Of a stretch of DNA of 64,000 bases, positions 7,724 to 16,266 are shown piece after piece. Each line of letters opens with the position of its first letter. Position 1 is the first letter of the stretch. Position numbers and translations under genes: made by a program. This DNA is from Sphingopyxis sp. H115 (GTDB lineage: Bacteria; Pseudomonadota; Alphaproteobacteria; Sphingomonadales; Sphingomonadaceae): the NCBI RefSeq assembly GCF_001468465.1, contig NZ_LNSA01000005.1, positions 124,001-188,000 of the forward strand, written 5' to 3'. The notes below the pieces were generated by a model. That model was given only the letters and a program-made list of their open reading frames with translations. It made no database searches and was not told the DNA's origin.

Positions 7724-10333
7724 ATGGTCACAGCCTTTAGGACAAATTTGCTTTGTGCCACCGCGCTATCGATCGCGTGTGCGCTTGCAGTGCCGGCACA
7801 TGCCCAGGACGCTGCATCGCAGGGCGAAAAGCCCGAGGCGCAGGAAGGTGGCCTTGAGACAATCGTCGTCACGGCGCAGAAGCGCGAACAGAATTTGCAG
7901 GATGTTCCAGCCGCCGTTTCCGCCATAGGCGGCGAGACGCTGCGCACGCGCGGCATCACGGAGACCTCAGACTTGATGGGCGCGATCCCCAGCCTGCAAG
8001 TCACCACTCCCTATGGTCGCACCCAACCGAATTTCTCGCTGCGCGGGATTTCAGTGGCGAACGAATTTTCCGCCTCCACTGCGTCGCCGGTTGGCGTCTA
8101 TGTCGATGAAGTCTATCAGAGCTTCCGGGCGAGCCATGGCCTGCAACTCTATGACATCGACCGGGTCGAGGTACTGCGCGGACCGCAAGGAACACTCTAC
8201 GGTCGCAACACCACGGGTGGCGCGATCAGCTTCTTCACGCGCAAGCCGGATCTGGGAGAGGCCAATGGCTATCTGACCGCCGGCTATGCCAATTACGACA
8301 CTTTCACGGTGCAGGGCGCCGCTGAAGCGACGCTGGTTCCCGACATCTTGGGCGTCCGCGTCGCCGGTACTTTTGCAAAAGGGGATGGTTGGCAGCGCAA
8401 TGTACTGCCTGGGAATGAGCGCGACCTAGGGACCACCGATACGATCGGCGGTCGCATCTCGATCCGCTTCCGGCCCGATCCCGATCTCGACATCAATTTG
8501 AAGCTCTATGCCGCGAAGGACGATCCATGGGGCACCGCGCCCTATGCAGGTGGTCAACTCGCGGGCGGGCAGGATGCGCTCGGCTATTCGCGTTACGATC
8601 CGCAACCTTTCCTAGGCGGGCGGTTGCTGCGTGACAATGAGGTCGCAGTTGATCGGGTAGGTAAGAACATCAGCAAGTCGAAAGGGATAGCCCTCAACAT
8701 CAAATGGGATGTCAGCGACCAATTCTCCGTCACCTCGATTACCGGCTACGACACCGGCGACTATATCAACAATCCTGATGATTGCGATGGCGGCCCAGCC
8801 GATCTCTGCTCGATCGGCTACACGTCGACGAGCAAGAATTTCAACCAGGACCTGCGTTTCAGCTATTCGAACGACCGCCTCGATATCATTGCCGGCCTTT
8901 ATTATGGCAGGGACAAGGTCAAGACGGTCAACTACCCGGACTTTTTCGGGGCGCTGAGGCCGCTGCTGCTTGGCGCCGGTCTTCCGGGCAGCTACAATAA
9001 CGCCGCAATCGGAACGCCCGACGCGATCCGCTATATCCCAGCCTTTGCCGCCAATCCGGCGTTGGGGCCTGGCGATGCCGGATTCTGCGACGCGATCGAG
9101 ATCAATCCCAACGGCTTCCTTGATGCACGCTCGCTGATTGCACTCCAGACCGACATCGCGATCAATAATACGGGCAATGGCGGCATGGGGGGTAGCTTTT
9201 CGGCGGGCTGCGCCGGGGCAGGCGCGCCTCCGTTCACCCCGATCCTCGGCGAACAGCGTTTTGACGTGTCGCGCCCCTCGAAGGCGATCTACGGCGACGT
9301 AACCTGGAAAACGACCGAGCGGCTGACCGTGGCGGTGGGTGCACGCTACACCCAGGATAAGGTCAATTACCTTAACGGCAGCACTTTCCTCTATGCGCTC
9401 GACGGTACGACGCCGGTTGTCAACCTGATCCCCTACAGCAATCCATACAACCCCAATCTCGCGCCGCTTGAGCAGCGCGAAAAGGCAAACAGGCTAACCG
9501 GCCGTATCAATGTCAGCTATGAGTTCGCCGATGATATCATGGGCTATCTCCAGTACAGTCGCGGTTACCGCAGCGGCAGCTTCAACGGGCTTGCCTATCA
9601 GGGCGTCAATCAAGTCTATTATATCCAGCCTGAAAAGGTGAATGCATATGAGGCGGGGCTCAAAACCCGGCTGTTCGATCGCCGCGTCCAACTTAACCTC
9701 GCGGGCTTCTACTACGAGTATTCGAATCACCAAGTAACGCAGGTGGTTGGCGCTACAACCTTCACGCGCAGCGCCAATGGTCGCCTGTTCGGTGGCGAGG
9801 CCGAACTCGCCTGGCAGGTGGCCGATACGTTGCGTTTCGATGCTTCGCTGGGCTATCTCAACAGCAAGTACAAAGGCAATGTGATCGATCCGGCAAACCC
9901 GGCAAGCCCGACATTGAACGTCAACGGCAATCCCTTCCCGAACGCGCCGGAGGTTACGTTCCAGGCCGGATTCGACTGGGATATGATCGATGACGGCACC
10001 AACAAGCTGACCTTGCGCGGTGATGCGTCCTACATGGGCAAGTACTATTTTGATCCGTTCAAGAATTATGGGCAGACACCGTGCGATACACCCCCAGCGG
10101 GATCGAACATAACGCTCGCGGGTAAGGCGATTACATGCGCAAATCCGGGCTACTGGCTCGCCAATGCGCGATTAACCTATGCGCACGACAATATGTCGGT
10201 TAGCTTGTGGGCGAAGAATCTGTTCGACAAATATTACTACACCTACGGCCTCAACCTCAACGTGTTCGGCTACGATTATCTGAACCGCGGCATGCCGCGC
10301 ACTTATGGCGTCGAAGCGACAGTCAAGTTCTGA
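7724..10333 (+). CDS. TonB-dependent outer-membrane receptor 1
   Basis: An 869-residue TonB-dependent receptor, an outer-membrane beta-barrel that imports a scarce or large substrate using energy from TonB-ExbBD. It has a signal peptide ending near AHAQD (about residue 27), a TonB box ETIVVTAQKRE, a plug domain with VLRGPQGTLYGRN, and a barrel ending in Phe. It belongs to the large sphingomonad group often used for organic carbon sources rather than only iron. The ATG at 7724 has GGGGAGGA upstream. As first gene of the catabolic cassette it probably imports its substrate. A strong terminator follows. Confidence 0.93.
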   Translation: MVTAFRTNLLCATALSIACALAVPAHAQDAASQGEKPEAQEGGLETIVVTAQKREQNLQDVPAAVSAIGGETLRTRGITETSDLMGAIPSLQVTTPYGRTQPNFSLRGISVANEFSASTASPVGVYVDEVYQSFRASHGLQLYDIDRVEVLRGPQGTLYGRNTTGGAISFFTRKPDLGEANGYLTAGYANYDTFTVQGAAEATLVPDILGVRVAGTFAKGDGWQRNVLPGNERDLGTTDTIGGRISIRFRPDPDLDINLKLYAAKDDPWGTAPYAGGQLAGGQDALGYSRYDPQPFLGGRLLRDNEVAVDRVGKNISKSKGIALNIKWDVSDQFSVTSITGYDTGDYINNPDDCDGGPADLCSIGYTSTSKNFNQDLRFSYSNDRLDIIAGLYYGRDKVKTVNYPDFFGALRPLLLGAGLPGSYNNAAIGTPDAIRYIPAFAANPALGPGDAGFCDAIEINPNGFLDARSLIALQTDIAINNTGNGGMGGSFSAGCAGAGAPPFTPILGEQRFDVSRPSKAIYGDVTWKTTERLTVAVGARYTQDKVNYLNGSTFLYALDGTTPVVNLIPYSNPYNPNLAPLEQREKANRLTGRINVSYEFADDIMGYLQYSRGYRSGSFNGLAYQGVNQVYYIQPEKVNAYEAGLKTRLFDRRVQLNLAGFYYEYSNHQVTQVVGATTFTRSANGRLFGGEAELAWQVADTLRFDASLGYLNSKYKGNVIDPANPASPTLNVNGNPFPNAPEVTFQAGFDWDMIDDGTNKLTLRGDASYMGKYYFDPFKNYGQTPCDTPPAGSNITLAGKAITCANPGYWLANARLTYAHDNMSVSLWAKNLFDKYYYTYGLNLNVFGYDYLNRGMPRTYGVEATVKF

Positions 10334-10346
10334 TCGCTGCTGCGAC

Positions 10347-10390
10347 GGGGGCGGCGGGCATCCTCTCCCGCCCGCTGCCCCCGATTTTTT
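10347..10390 (+). terminator. Intrinsic terminator after receptor 1
   Basis: A 13-bp GC-rich stem (10347-10359 with 10370-10382, one G-U pair) is followed by GA and six T (10385-10390). This is a textbook terminator. It would let the receptor be made at a different level from the enzymes downstream. Confidence 0.85.
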
Positions 10391-10419
10391 CGACCTGACT
10401 TTCAGACCGAGGAGCATCC

Positions 10420-10563
10420 ATGATACGTTCCACCGGCAACGGTCCCTCATTCATCGGCACGGCGTACAGAATCGAGCGCGCTGTGATCACTGAGATCGGC
10501 GCAGCTGAAAGCACCGCCCAGGCGAGCAGCGCCGAGCGGCCAGCGCGCCTCCGGACGATTTAA
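10420..10563 (+). CDS. Small 47-residue protein coupled to the aldehyde dehydrogenase gene
   Basis: A short frame, MIRSTGNGPSFIGTAYRIE and on to ...RLRTI, with a good ribosome site (GAGGAG, 10408-10413). Its TAA at 10561 is one base before the GTG start of the aldehyde dehydrogenase (10565), which has no ribosome site of its own. Translation of the dehydrogenase therefore probably depends on this frame. I do not recognise the protein; it has no membrane segment or cysteine. It may be a true small protein or only a coupling leader. Confidence 0.5.
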   Translation: MIRSTGNGPSFIGTAYRIERAVITEIGAAESTAQASSAERPARLRTI

Positions 10564-10564
10564 C

Positions 10565-11989
10565 GTGGATGCGTCTCGGAACAGAACTGAGCTGGAACGA
10601 ATTTTCGCGACCCAACGCGAAGGGACGCGTGAGCAGGTTTCGCGCAGCTACGAAGAACGCATGGACCTGCTCGGGCGCCTTGGCCGGATATTTGAGCAGC
10701 ACAGAGACGAATTGGTCGATGCCGTTGCCGCCGATTTCGGCATTCGATCCCGCTACGAGACTATCCTGCTCGACCTGATGCTTGGCATATCGGAAATTAA
10801 ATTTGCGCGCCGCAATCTGAAGACGTGGCTGAGGCCGCGGCGGGTGAAGACTGACATCTTCGGCCTTCCCGGTTCATCGCGCCTGGTCCCCCAGCCCCTA
10901 GGTGTGGTGGGCGTTCTCGGCACGTGGAACTATCCGCTCGGCACCATATTCGTTGGCGCGGCCGGTGCATTGGCGGCCGGCAACCGCGTGATCGCAAAGC
11001 CGAGCGAAGTTTCCGCCAACGCCGCCGAAGCCAGCGAGCGGCTTGTGCGCCGGTATTTCGCCGAAGAGGAATTCGCGATTGTCCAGGGCGGGCCCGACAT
11101 GGCACAGGCGATGACGGCCCTACCTTTCGACCATATTCTCTTCACCGGTTCACCCGCGGTTGGCCGCAAAGTCTATGAAGCGGCGGCTGCCAACCTTACA
11201 CCTGTTACTCTGGAACTTGGCGGCAAATGCCCTGCCATCGTGGGCAAGGGTGCATCGCTTGCACAAGTCTGTGAAAGCTTAGTGTTCGGCAAGCTGCTCA
11301 ACGCCGGCCAGACCTGCATCGCCGCTGACTATGCCTTCGTCCATGTCGATCAGATGGAAAGCTTCGTCGCCGCACTCCGCGCTCAGGTTGCCAAATGCTA
11401 CCCCAACGCGGCAAGCAACCCCGATTTCACCAGTATCATCAATGACCGACAGTTCGCGCGGCTCCAAGGTTTGCTCGATGATGCCGAAGCCAAGGGCGCG
11501 ACGGTGCTCAACCTCTCGGACAACGGCGATGGAACGCTTCCTGAACGGCATCGGATCGTGCCGTTGGCGGTTCTCGACGTTACCGATGACATGGCGATGA
11601 TGCAGGAGGAGATTTTCGGACCGATCCTGCCGATCATGCCATATCGCTCCGAAGACGAGCTCATTCGCTACGTAAACCGGCATGAGCGCCCGCTGGCGCT
11701 CTATTATTTTGGCGACGAAAGTGAGGAACGGCGCAAGATCATTTCCGAAACGCACGCTGGCGGCGTGACTCTCAACGGCACGGTCATGCACGTCTTCCAG
11801 CGCCGGCTGCCTTTCGGTGGCATCGGACAGAGCGGCATCGGTGCCTATACCGGCGTCGCCAGTTTCGAGCGCTTCACTCATTACAAGCCGGTGTTCTCTC
11901 AGCCGAAACTCAGCCTGCTTGGTCAACTTCTGCCACCCTATTCGAGCAAGACCGAAGGACTACTCAACATCTTCGAAAAGATCCTCTGA
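10565..11989 (+). CDS. Aldehyde dehydrogenase (class 3 type)
   Basis: A 474-residue NAD(P)-dependent aldehyde dehydrogenase that oxidises an aldehyde to the acid. Asn122 in GTWNYPLG, Glu217 in LELGGK and the catalytic Cys251 in NAGQTC are all in place. Length and the GTWNYPL motif fit the class 3 (coniferyl/fatty aldehyde) branch. The GTG start immediately follows a short coupled frame. The next gene encodes an FAD alcohol oxidase/dehydrogenase, so the two would act in sequence: alcohol to aldehyde to acid. The chain length it accepts cannot be told from sequence. Confidence 0.92.
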   Translation: MDASRNRTELERIFATQREGTREQVSRSYEERMDLLGRLGRIFEQHRDELVDAVAADFGIRSRYETILLDLMLGISEIKFARRNLKTWLRPRRVKTDIFGLPGSSRLVPQPLGVVGVLGTWNYPLGTIFVGAAGALAAGNRVIAKPSEVSANAAEASERLVRRYFAEEEFAIVQGGPDMAQAMTALPFDHILFTGSPAVGRKVYEAAAANLTPVTLELGGKCPAIVGKGASLAQVCESLVFGKLLNAGQTCIAADYAFVHVDQMESFVAALRAQVAKCYPNAASNPDFTSIINDRQFARLQGLLDDAEAKGATVLNLSDNGDGTLPERHRIVPLAVLDVTDDMAMMQEEIFGPILPIMPYRSEDELIRYVNRHERPLALYYFGDESEERRKIISETHAGGVTLNGTVMHVFQRRLPFGGIGQSGIGAYTGVASFERFTHYKPVFSQPKLSLLGQLLPPYSSKTEGLLNIFEKIL

Positions 11990-12006
11990 CGTGGCTGCGG
12001 CGGTTG

Positions 12007-12042
12007 ATGCTGGCATGTTGCATGACGCCGGGTCGCCAGCAT
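12007..12042. repeat. Inverted repeat between the aldehyde and alcohol dehydrogenase genes
   Basis: ATGCTGGC (12007-12014) and GCCAGCAT (12035-12042) are perfect inverted copies 20 bp apart, in the 76-bp gap between the two genes. It could be a weak hairpin affecting downstream expression or an operator. Confidence 0.4.
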
Positions 12043-12065
12043 GGGTCGAATGACAAGGGAAGCAA

Positions 12066-13700
12066 ATGGCTGACTATGTAATTATTGGAGGTGGGTCGTC
12101 GGGCGGCGTTATCGCCAGCCGGTTGTCCGAGGACCCCGATGTCACCGTTTGCCTGCTCGAGGCAGGCGGCCCAGGCACCTCGCCGCTTGTGTCCACGCCC
12201 GGCGCTTTTGCGGCGCTGATCCAAGACTATCGGATCAATACGCTCAACTGGCGGTTCAACACCGACCCTTCAAAGGCGCTCAACGACCGCCGCCTCTACA
12301 ATCCGCGCGGGAAGATGCTGGGTGGATCGAGCGGTATGAACGGGATGGTCTATATCCGCGGCGACCGGTCGGATTTCGACCACTGGGCCGAACTCGGCAA
12401 CGACGGCTGGGGTTACAACGATGTCCTGTCCTATTTCCGCAAGGCTGAGAATAATGAGCGCGGTGAGGATGAGTTTCACGGCTCGTCGGGACCGCTTCAC
12501 GTATCCAACGGCAAGCGCGAATTCGATGTCTATGATGCTTTCATCGAGGCGGCGACTGGACTGGACCATCAAGCCAATCCGGACTTCAATGGTGCCAGCC
12601 AGGAAGGTGTCGGCATCTATCAGTTTACCGTGAAGGACGGGAAGCGCGCCAGCGTGAAGGCGTGTTACCTTGATCCGGTGATGGGCAGGCGCGGCAACCT
12701 CCGCGTCGAAGTACATGCCCGCGTCCATCGTATCAGGTTTGAGGGCAACCGCGCGGTGGCAGTCGAGTATTCCCAGGACGGGCAGTTGAAGACGATCCCG
12801 TGCGAAAAGGAAGTCATTGTCAGCGCCGGCGCCTATAATTCGCCCCAACTGTTGATGCTTTCCGGTATCGGACCGCGTGATGAGTTGGAGAAGCATGGAA
12901 TCGAAGTGATTCATGATATTCCCGGTGTCGGCCAGAATCTTCACGACCATCCTGACCTGATGCTGAGCTTCCAGTCGAAGAAGCGGCTCGGGATCGCACT
13001 CAATGTCGTTGGCGCGCTCAAGACCGTGCGAGACCTATTCCAGTATCTCACGCAAAGGAAAAGCTGGCTGGCATCGCCGCCCACGGCTGCAGGCGGTTTC
13101 TTGCGATCCGCGCCGGGGCAGAACCGGGCGGACTGCCAGGTCCATGTCGTGCCGCTCGCCTATCGCGACCATGCGCGCGACTACAAGCTGATGACGAAAT
13201 GGGGCTATACGATCATTCTCAATATTGGGCGCCCAAAGAGCCGCGGCTGGGTTGCCTTACATGACTCAAACCCCGAATCCGATCCCAAGATGGACCTCAA
13301 TCTCTTGAGTCATCCCGACGACCTCAAGACGTTGCGCAATGCCTTCCGTGTCGTGCAGGAGATCCTGCATTCGGATCGCATGAAGGCGATGATGAAACGG
13401 CCTCTCTATCCTGACCGCTACCTTGAAACTGATGAAGAGATCGACGCCTATATCCGGGCAGAAGCCAATCATGCTTATCATCCGGTGGGAACATGCAAGA
13501 TGGGCACCGACGAGATGGCGGTGGTCGACAACCGCCTGCGCGTTCACGGCCTCGCAAATATCCGCGTGGCCGATGCCTCGATCATGCCATCAGTCGTCAA
13601 CGGCAACACCAATGCAACCTGCATCATGATCGGCGAGAAAGCCGCCGACATGATCCGGCACGATAATATGAGCAGCAAGAATAGCATCGCAGAATATTGA
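12066..13700 (+). CDS. GMC-family FAD alcohol dehydrogenase/oxidase
   Basis: A 544-residue glucose-methanol-choline family flavoprotein that oxidises an alcohol. The FAD-binding GGGSSGG is at residues 8-14, the GMC signature region GGSSGMNGMVY follows, and the active-site pair is His472 (YHPVGTCKMG) and Asn516 (NGNTNATC), the His-Asn type seen in choline oxidase and polyethylene-glycol dehydrogenase. A ribosome site AAGGGA precedes the ATG. Order and content (receptor, aldehyde dehydrogenase, GMC enzyme, acyl-CoA ligase) recall the peg operon of Sphingopyxis, but no permease or AraC regulator is present. Confidence 0.93.
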   Translation: MADYVIIGGGSSGGVIASRLSEDPDVTVCLLEAGGPGTSPLVSTPGAFAALIQDYRINTLNWRFNTDPSKALNDRRLYNPRGKMLGGSSGMNGMVYIRGDRSDFDHWAELGNDGWGYNDVLSYFRKAENNERGEDEFHGSSGPLHVSNGKREFDVYDAFIEAATGLDHQANPDFNGASQEGVGIYQFTVKDGKRASVKACYLDPVMGRRGNLRVEVHARVHRIRFEGNRAVAVEYSQDGQLKTIPCEKEVIVSAGAYNSPQLLMLSGIGPRDELEKHGIEVIHDIPGVGQNLHDHPDLMLSFQSKKRLGIALNVVGALKTVRDLFQYLTQRKSWLASPPTAAGGFLRSAPGQNRADCQVHVVPLAYRDHARDYKLMTKWGYTIILNIGRPKSRGWVALHDSNPESDPKMDLNLLSHPDDLKTLRNAFRVVQEILHSDRMKAMMKRPLYPDRYLETDEEIDAYIRAEANHAYHPVGTCKMGTDEMAVVDNRLRVHGLANIRVADASIMPSVVNGNTNATCIMIGEKAADMIRHDNMSSKNSIAEY

Positions 13701-13709
13701 ATTGGACGA
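13696..13709 (+). promoter_or_regulatory. Shared cassette motif, copy D (upstream of the acyl-CoA ligase)
   Basis: ATTGAATTGGACGA occurs here exactly as upstream of both receptors (7652 and 19813). It overlaps the last codons of the GMC gene and lies about 120 bp before the ligase start. Only this 14-bp block is shared; the GGAATAGTTC block is absent. Confidence 0.5.
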
Positions 13710-13767
13710 TTGGATCAATGCTGCAGACACAGATGCTTACGAAAAGAAGTCCGGAGAGGCCTATCGC

Positions 13768-13830
13768 ATGTCAGTTTATTATGTGTCGACTGCGCCATTG
13801 TGGGCGAGCGCCTTAGAGGAGCGCGGCTGA
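13768..13830 (+). CDS. Possible 20-residue leader peptide coupled to acyl-CoA ligase
   Basis: A tiny frame, MSVYYVSTAPLWASALEERG, preceded by GGAGAGG at a good distance. Its TGA shares a base with the ATG of the ligase (TGATG at 13828-13832), the classic coupling overlap. The ligase also has its own GAGGA at 13816-13820. This may be only a translational leader; the peptide resembles nothing known to me. Confidence 0.3.
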   Translation: MSVYYVSTAPLWASALEERG

Positions 13831-15374
13831 TGGACGTCCGTACGCAAATACGTCGCGCCGCACGTTATTTCGCCCAGCAAGAGGCTCTCGTTCACGGCCA
13901 CAGGCGGTTGACTTTCTCGGAAGCCTGGTTGCGCGGCGTGAAGCTCGCAAATGCTCTTGCGGAGTGCGGCCTTCAACCGGGTGACCGGATTGCTACGCTG
14001 GAGAAGAACTCCATCGAGGCCGCCGACATCATACTGGCGGCTGCCATTGGAAACTATACGCGTGTTCCTCTCTATGCGCGCAACCGATGTGAAGCGCACG
14101 CCCATATGATCGCGAGTACCGGATCTCGGTTGGCGCTGGTCGATGAGGCATTGGCTTCGGAGTTGGCGGGGCTGGATGCCCAAGCTCCGACGCTTGAGCG
14201 GATCATTATCCGCGATCACAACTATGAGAATTGGTTGGCGACAGCCTCGGACCGGGATCCTGATCCCGTCGTCGCGCCGGAGGACTATTGTGTCATCCGC
14301 CACACCGGCGGCACGACGGGCAAACCCAAGGGCGTTGCCTATCGGCACCGTTCATGGATGACGATCTCCGCCGCATTTTTCAGCATCGGCCCCCAAGTGG
14401 CCCCAGGGGATGCCATTCTGCATGTCGGCCCGTTGTCCCATGCATCGGGCTTCCTGTTCGTGCCGGCCTGGTATTGCGGCGCCCGCAACGTGATGATGGA
14501 CGGCTTCGATCCAGCGTCCTTTCTTGACACTCTCGAGCAGGAACGGATCAGCCATGCCTTTGTAGCCCCCACCATGCTCAATGCCATAGTGCATCACGAC
14601 GGGGCATATGGCCGCCACTTTCCGAATTTGAAGTTTCTGCTGAGTGCTTCAGCGCCGATCTCCGAGCCGACGCTTCGCAAGTCGTGCCAGATATTCGGGA
14701 ATCATGTTCTTCATTCGGGCTATGGACAGACCGAAATCCTGCCCATCGCGTCTATGGGGCCCAACGAGTGGTTCGGCGAATTTGAAGGTTCTGCCCCAAT
14801 TCGGGCGGTCGGACGTCCCATGAGTGGCGCCGATATCGAAATCCGTAACGAGGACGGAAAGGTGCTGGGACCAAACGAGCCCGGCGAGATCGTCGCACGG
14901 TTCGAAAATGGCCAGATGGAGGAATTCTGGAACGATCCGGAGGAAACCGCCCGGCGCATGGAAGATGGCTGGGTCAAAACCGGCGATGTCGGCATGATCG
15001 ACACAAACGGATTTTTGTATCTGCTCGATCGCAACAACGACATGATCGTGTCAGGCGGCTTCAATATCTATCCCACCGAAATCGAAAACGTAATTGCCGA
15101 CCATCCCGGTGTACTCGAGGTCGCGGTCTTTGGCGTGCCCCATGAAAAATGGGGTGAAACGCCGCTTGCAATGGTGCGTGTCAAGCCCGGAGCACAAATC
15201 ACGGAGACCGAGATAATAGATTTGGTGCGCCAGCGTCTGGGCTCCGCAAAAAAGCCAAGCAAGGTCGTTTTTACCGCCGAGCCACTGCCGTTGAGCAATG
15301 TCGGAAAGGTGCTTCGTTCAAAGCTTCGAGAGCCCTATTGGGCGGGCCAGGACCGGCGCATTTCGGGGGCATGA
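13830..15374 (+). CDS. Acyl-CoA synthetase (AMP-forming)
   Basis: A 514-residue member of the ANL adenylating superfamily that activates a carboxylic acid to its CoA thioester through an acyl-adenylate. The phosphate-binding loop TGGTTGKPKG, the GYGQTE motif, DGWVKTGDVG, the hinge GGFNIYPTEIEN and the C-terminal lysine in LSNVGKVLR are intact. The start at 13830 gives an N-terminus typical of the family; the frame is open to 13710 without ACS similarity. It would act after the aldehyde dehydrogenase, feeding acid into the beta-oxidation enzymes encoded next. Confidence 0.92.
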   Translation: MDVRTQIRRAARYFAQQEALVHGHRRLTFSEAWLRGVKLANALAECGLQPGDRIATLEKNSIEAADIILAAAIGNYTRVPLYARNRCEAHAHMIASTGSRLALVDEALASELAGLDAQAPTLERIIIRDHNYENWLATASDRDPDPVVAPEDYCVIRHTGGTTGKPKGVAYRHRSWMTISAAFFSIGPQVAPGDAILHVGPLSHASGFLFVPAWYCGARNVMMDGFDPASFLDTLEQERISHAFVAPTMLNAIVHHDGAYGRHFPNLKFLLSASAPISEPTLRKSCQIFGNHVLHSGYGQTEILPIASMGPNEWFGEFEGSAPIRAVGRPMSGADIEIRNEDGKVLGPNEPGEIVARFENGQMEEFWNDPEETARRMEDGWVKTGDVGMIDTNGFLYLLDRNNDMIVSGGFNIYPTEIENVIADHPGVLEVAVFGVPHEKWGETPLAMVRVKPGAQITETEIIDLVRQRLGSAKKPSKVVFTAEPLPLSNVGKVLRSKLREPYWAGQDRRISGA

Positions 15375-15440
15375 CCGACGCAGCCATCCTAGCCACATCC
15401 TCTATTCCGGTGACCGCCTGCCGGCGCGCGGGAGACTGCA

Positions 15441-16235
15441 ATGGACTATGAATACATCCTGGTTGAGCAACGCGGCCCAGCGCTTTGGGTGACCCTCAAC
15501 CGGCCGGCAGCGTTGAACAGTCTGTCGTTGGCTTTGGCCGAGGAACTCGCCGCAGCGATCGAGGCAGCGGAAGCAGATGCGACGGTGCGCGCTTGCATTC
15601 TTACCGGCGCCGGACGGGCGTTTTGCGCTGGCGCGGATCTGCTCGCAATTGGCGATGGAACAGGCGGACAAACTCTCGCCGAACGCTTAAATCTGTTTCT
15701 GCCGCCGCTCGGTCAGGCTTTTAACAGGATCGAGACGTCGCGCCTTCCGATAATTGCGGCGGTCAACGGCCTTACGCTCGCCGGCGGCTTGGAACTGGTG
15801 TTGTGCTGTGATCTCGTCATTGCCGCGCACCCGGCCAGATTTGGCGACGCCCATGCAAATTACGGCCTGTTGCCCGGCGGTGGAGGGTCGGTTCGACTCC
15901 CTAGGAAGATCGGCGAAGCGCGTGCGAAACATCTGATGATGACCGGCGGGACCATCTCGGCTGCCGAGATGAAGGAAGCCGGACTCGTGACCCAACTGGT
16001 TGCTCCCGAGGATCTCATTGCGGCAGCGCAAGCGCTGGTAGAATCTCTTGCAGAAAAGAGCCGGCCAGGGCTCGCCTACATGAAGCAGCTAGTCCGCGCT
16101 GCGCAGGATAGCTCGCTCGAAGTCGGGCTGCGTCAGGAACTCGAAACCATGGCTGCTTACGCCTTGTCCAACGACATTGTCGAAGGACTGGCGGCATTCC
16201 GGGAGAAGCGGAAGCCCGATTTTTCCGACCGGTGA
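15441..16235 (+). CDS. Enoyl-CoA hydratase/isomerase family protein
   Basis: A 264-residue crotonase-fold protein. The oxyanion-hole segments are AFCAGADL (residues 60-67) and NGLTLAGGLEL (109-119). Glu118 matches the first catalytic Glu of enoyl-CoA hydratases. The position of the second catalytic Glu, in FGDAHANYG, is His138. Canonical hydratases need both glutamates, so this enzyme may hydrate by a modified mechanism or be an isomerase. A ribosome site GGGAGA precedes the ATG. Its place between acyl-CoA ligase and thiolase argues for a role in beta-oxidation. Confidence 0.88.
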   Translation: MDYEYILVEQRGPALWVTLNRPAALNSLSLALAEELAAAIEAAEADATVRACILTGAGRAFCAGADLLAIGDGTGGQTLAERLNLFLPPLGQAFNRIETSRLPIIAAVNGLTLAGGLELVLCCDLVIAAHPARFGDAHANYGLLPGGGGSVRLPRKIGEARAKHLMMTGGTISAAEMKEAGLVTQLVAPEDLIAAAQALVESLAEKSRPGLAYMKQLVRAAQDSSLEVGLRQELETMAAYALSNDIVEGLAAFREKRKPDFSDR

Positions 16236-16266
16236 GACCTGATCGGATGCGGAACACATTGGAAGA

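Noticed and set aside
7724..15374. Assignment of the cassette as the Sphingopyxis polyethylene-glycol (peg) operon
   Set aside because: Order of receptor, aldehyde dehydrogenase, GMC enzyme and ligase is similar, but the permease and AraC regulator are missing, and a racemase, MFE-2 dehydrogenase and SCP2 thiolase are added. Kept only as an alternative substrate class.
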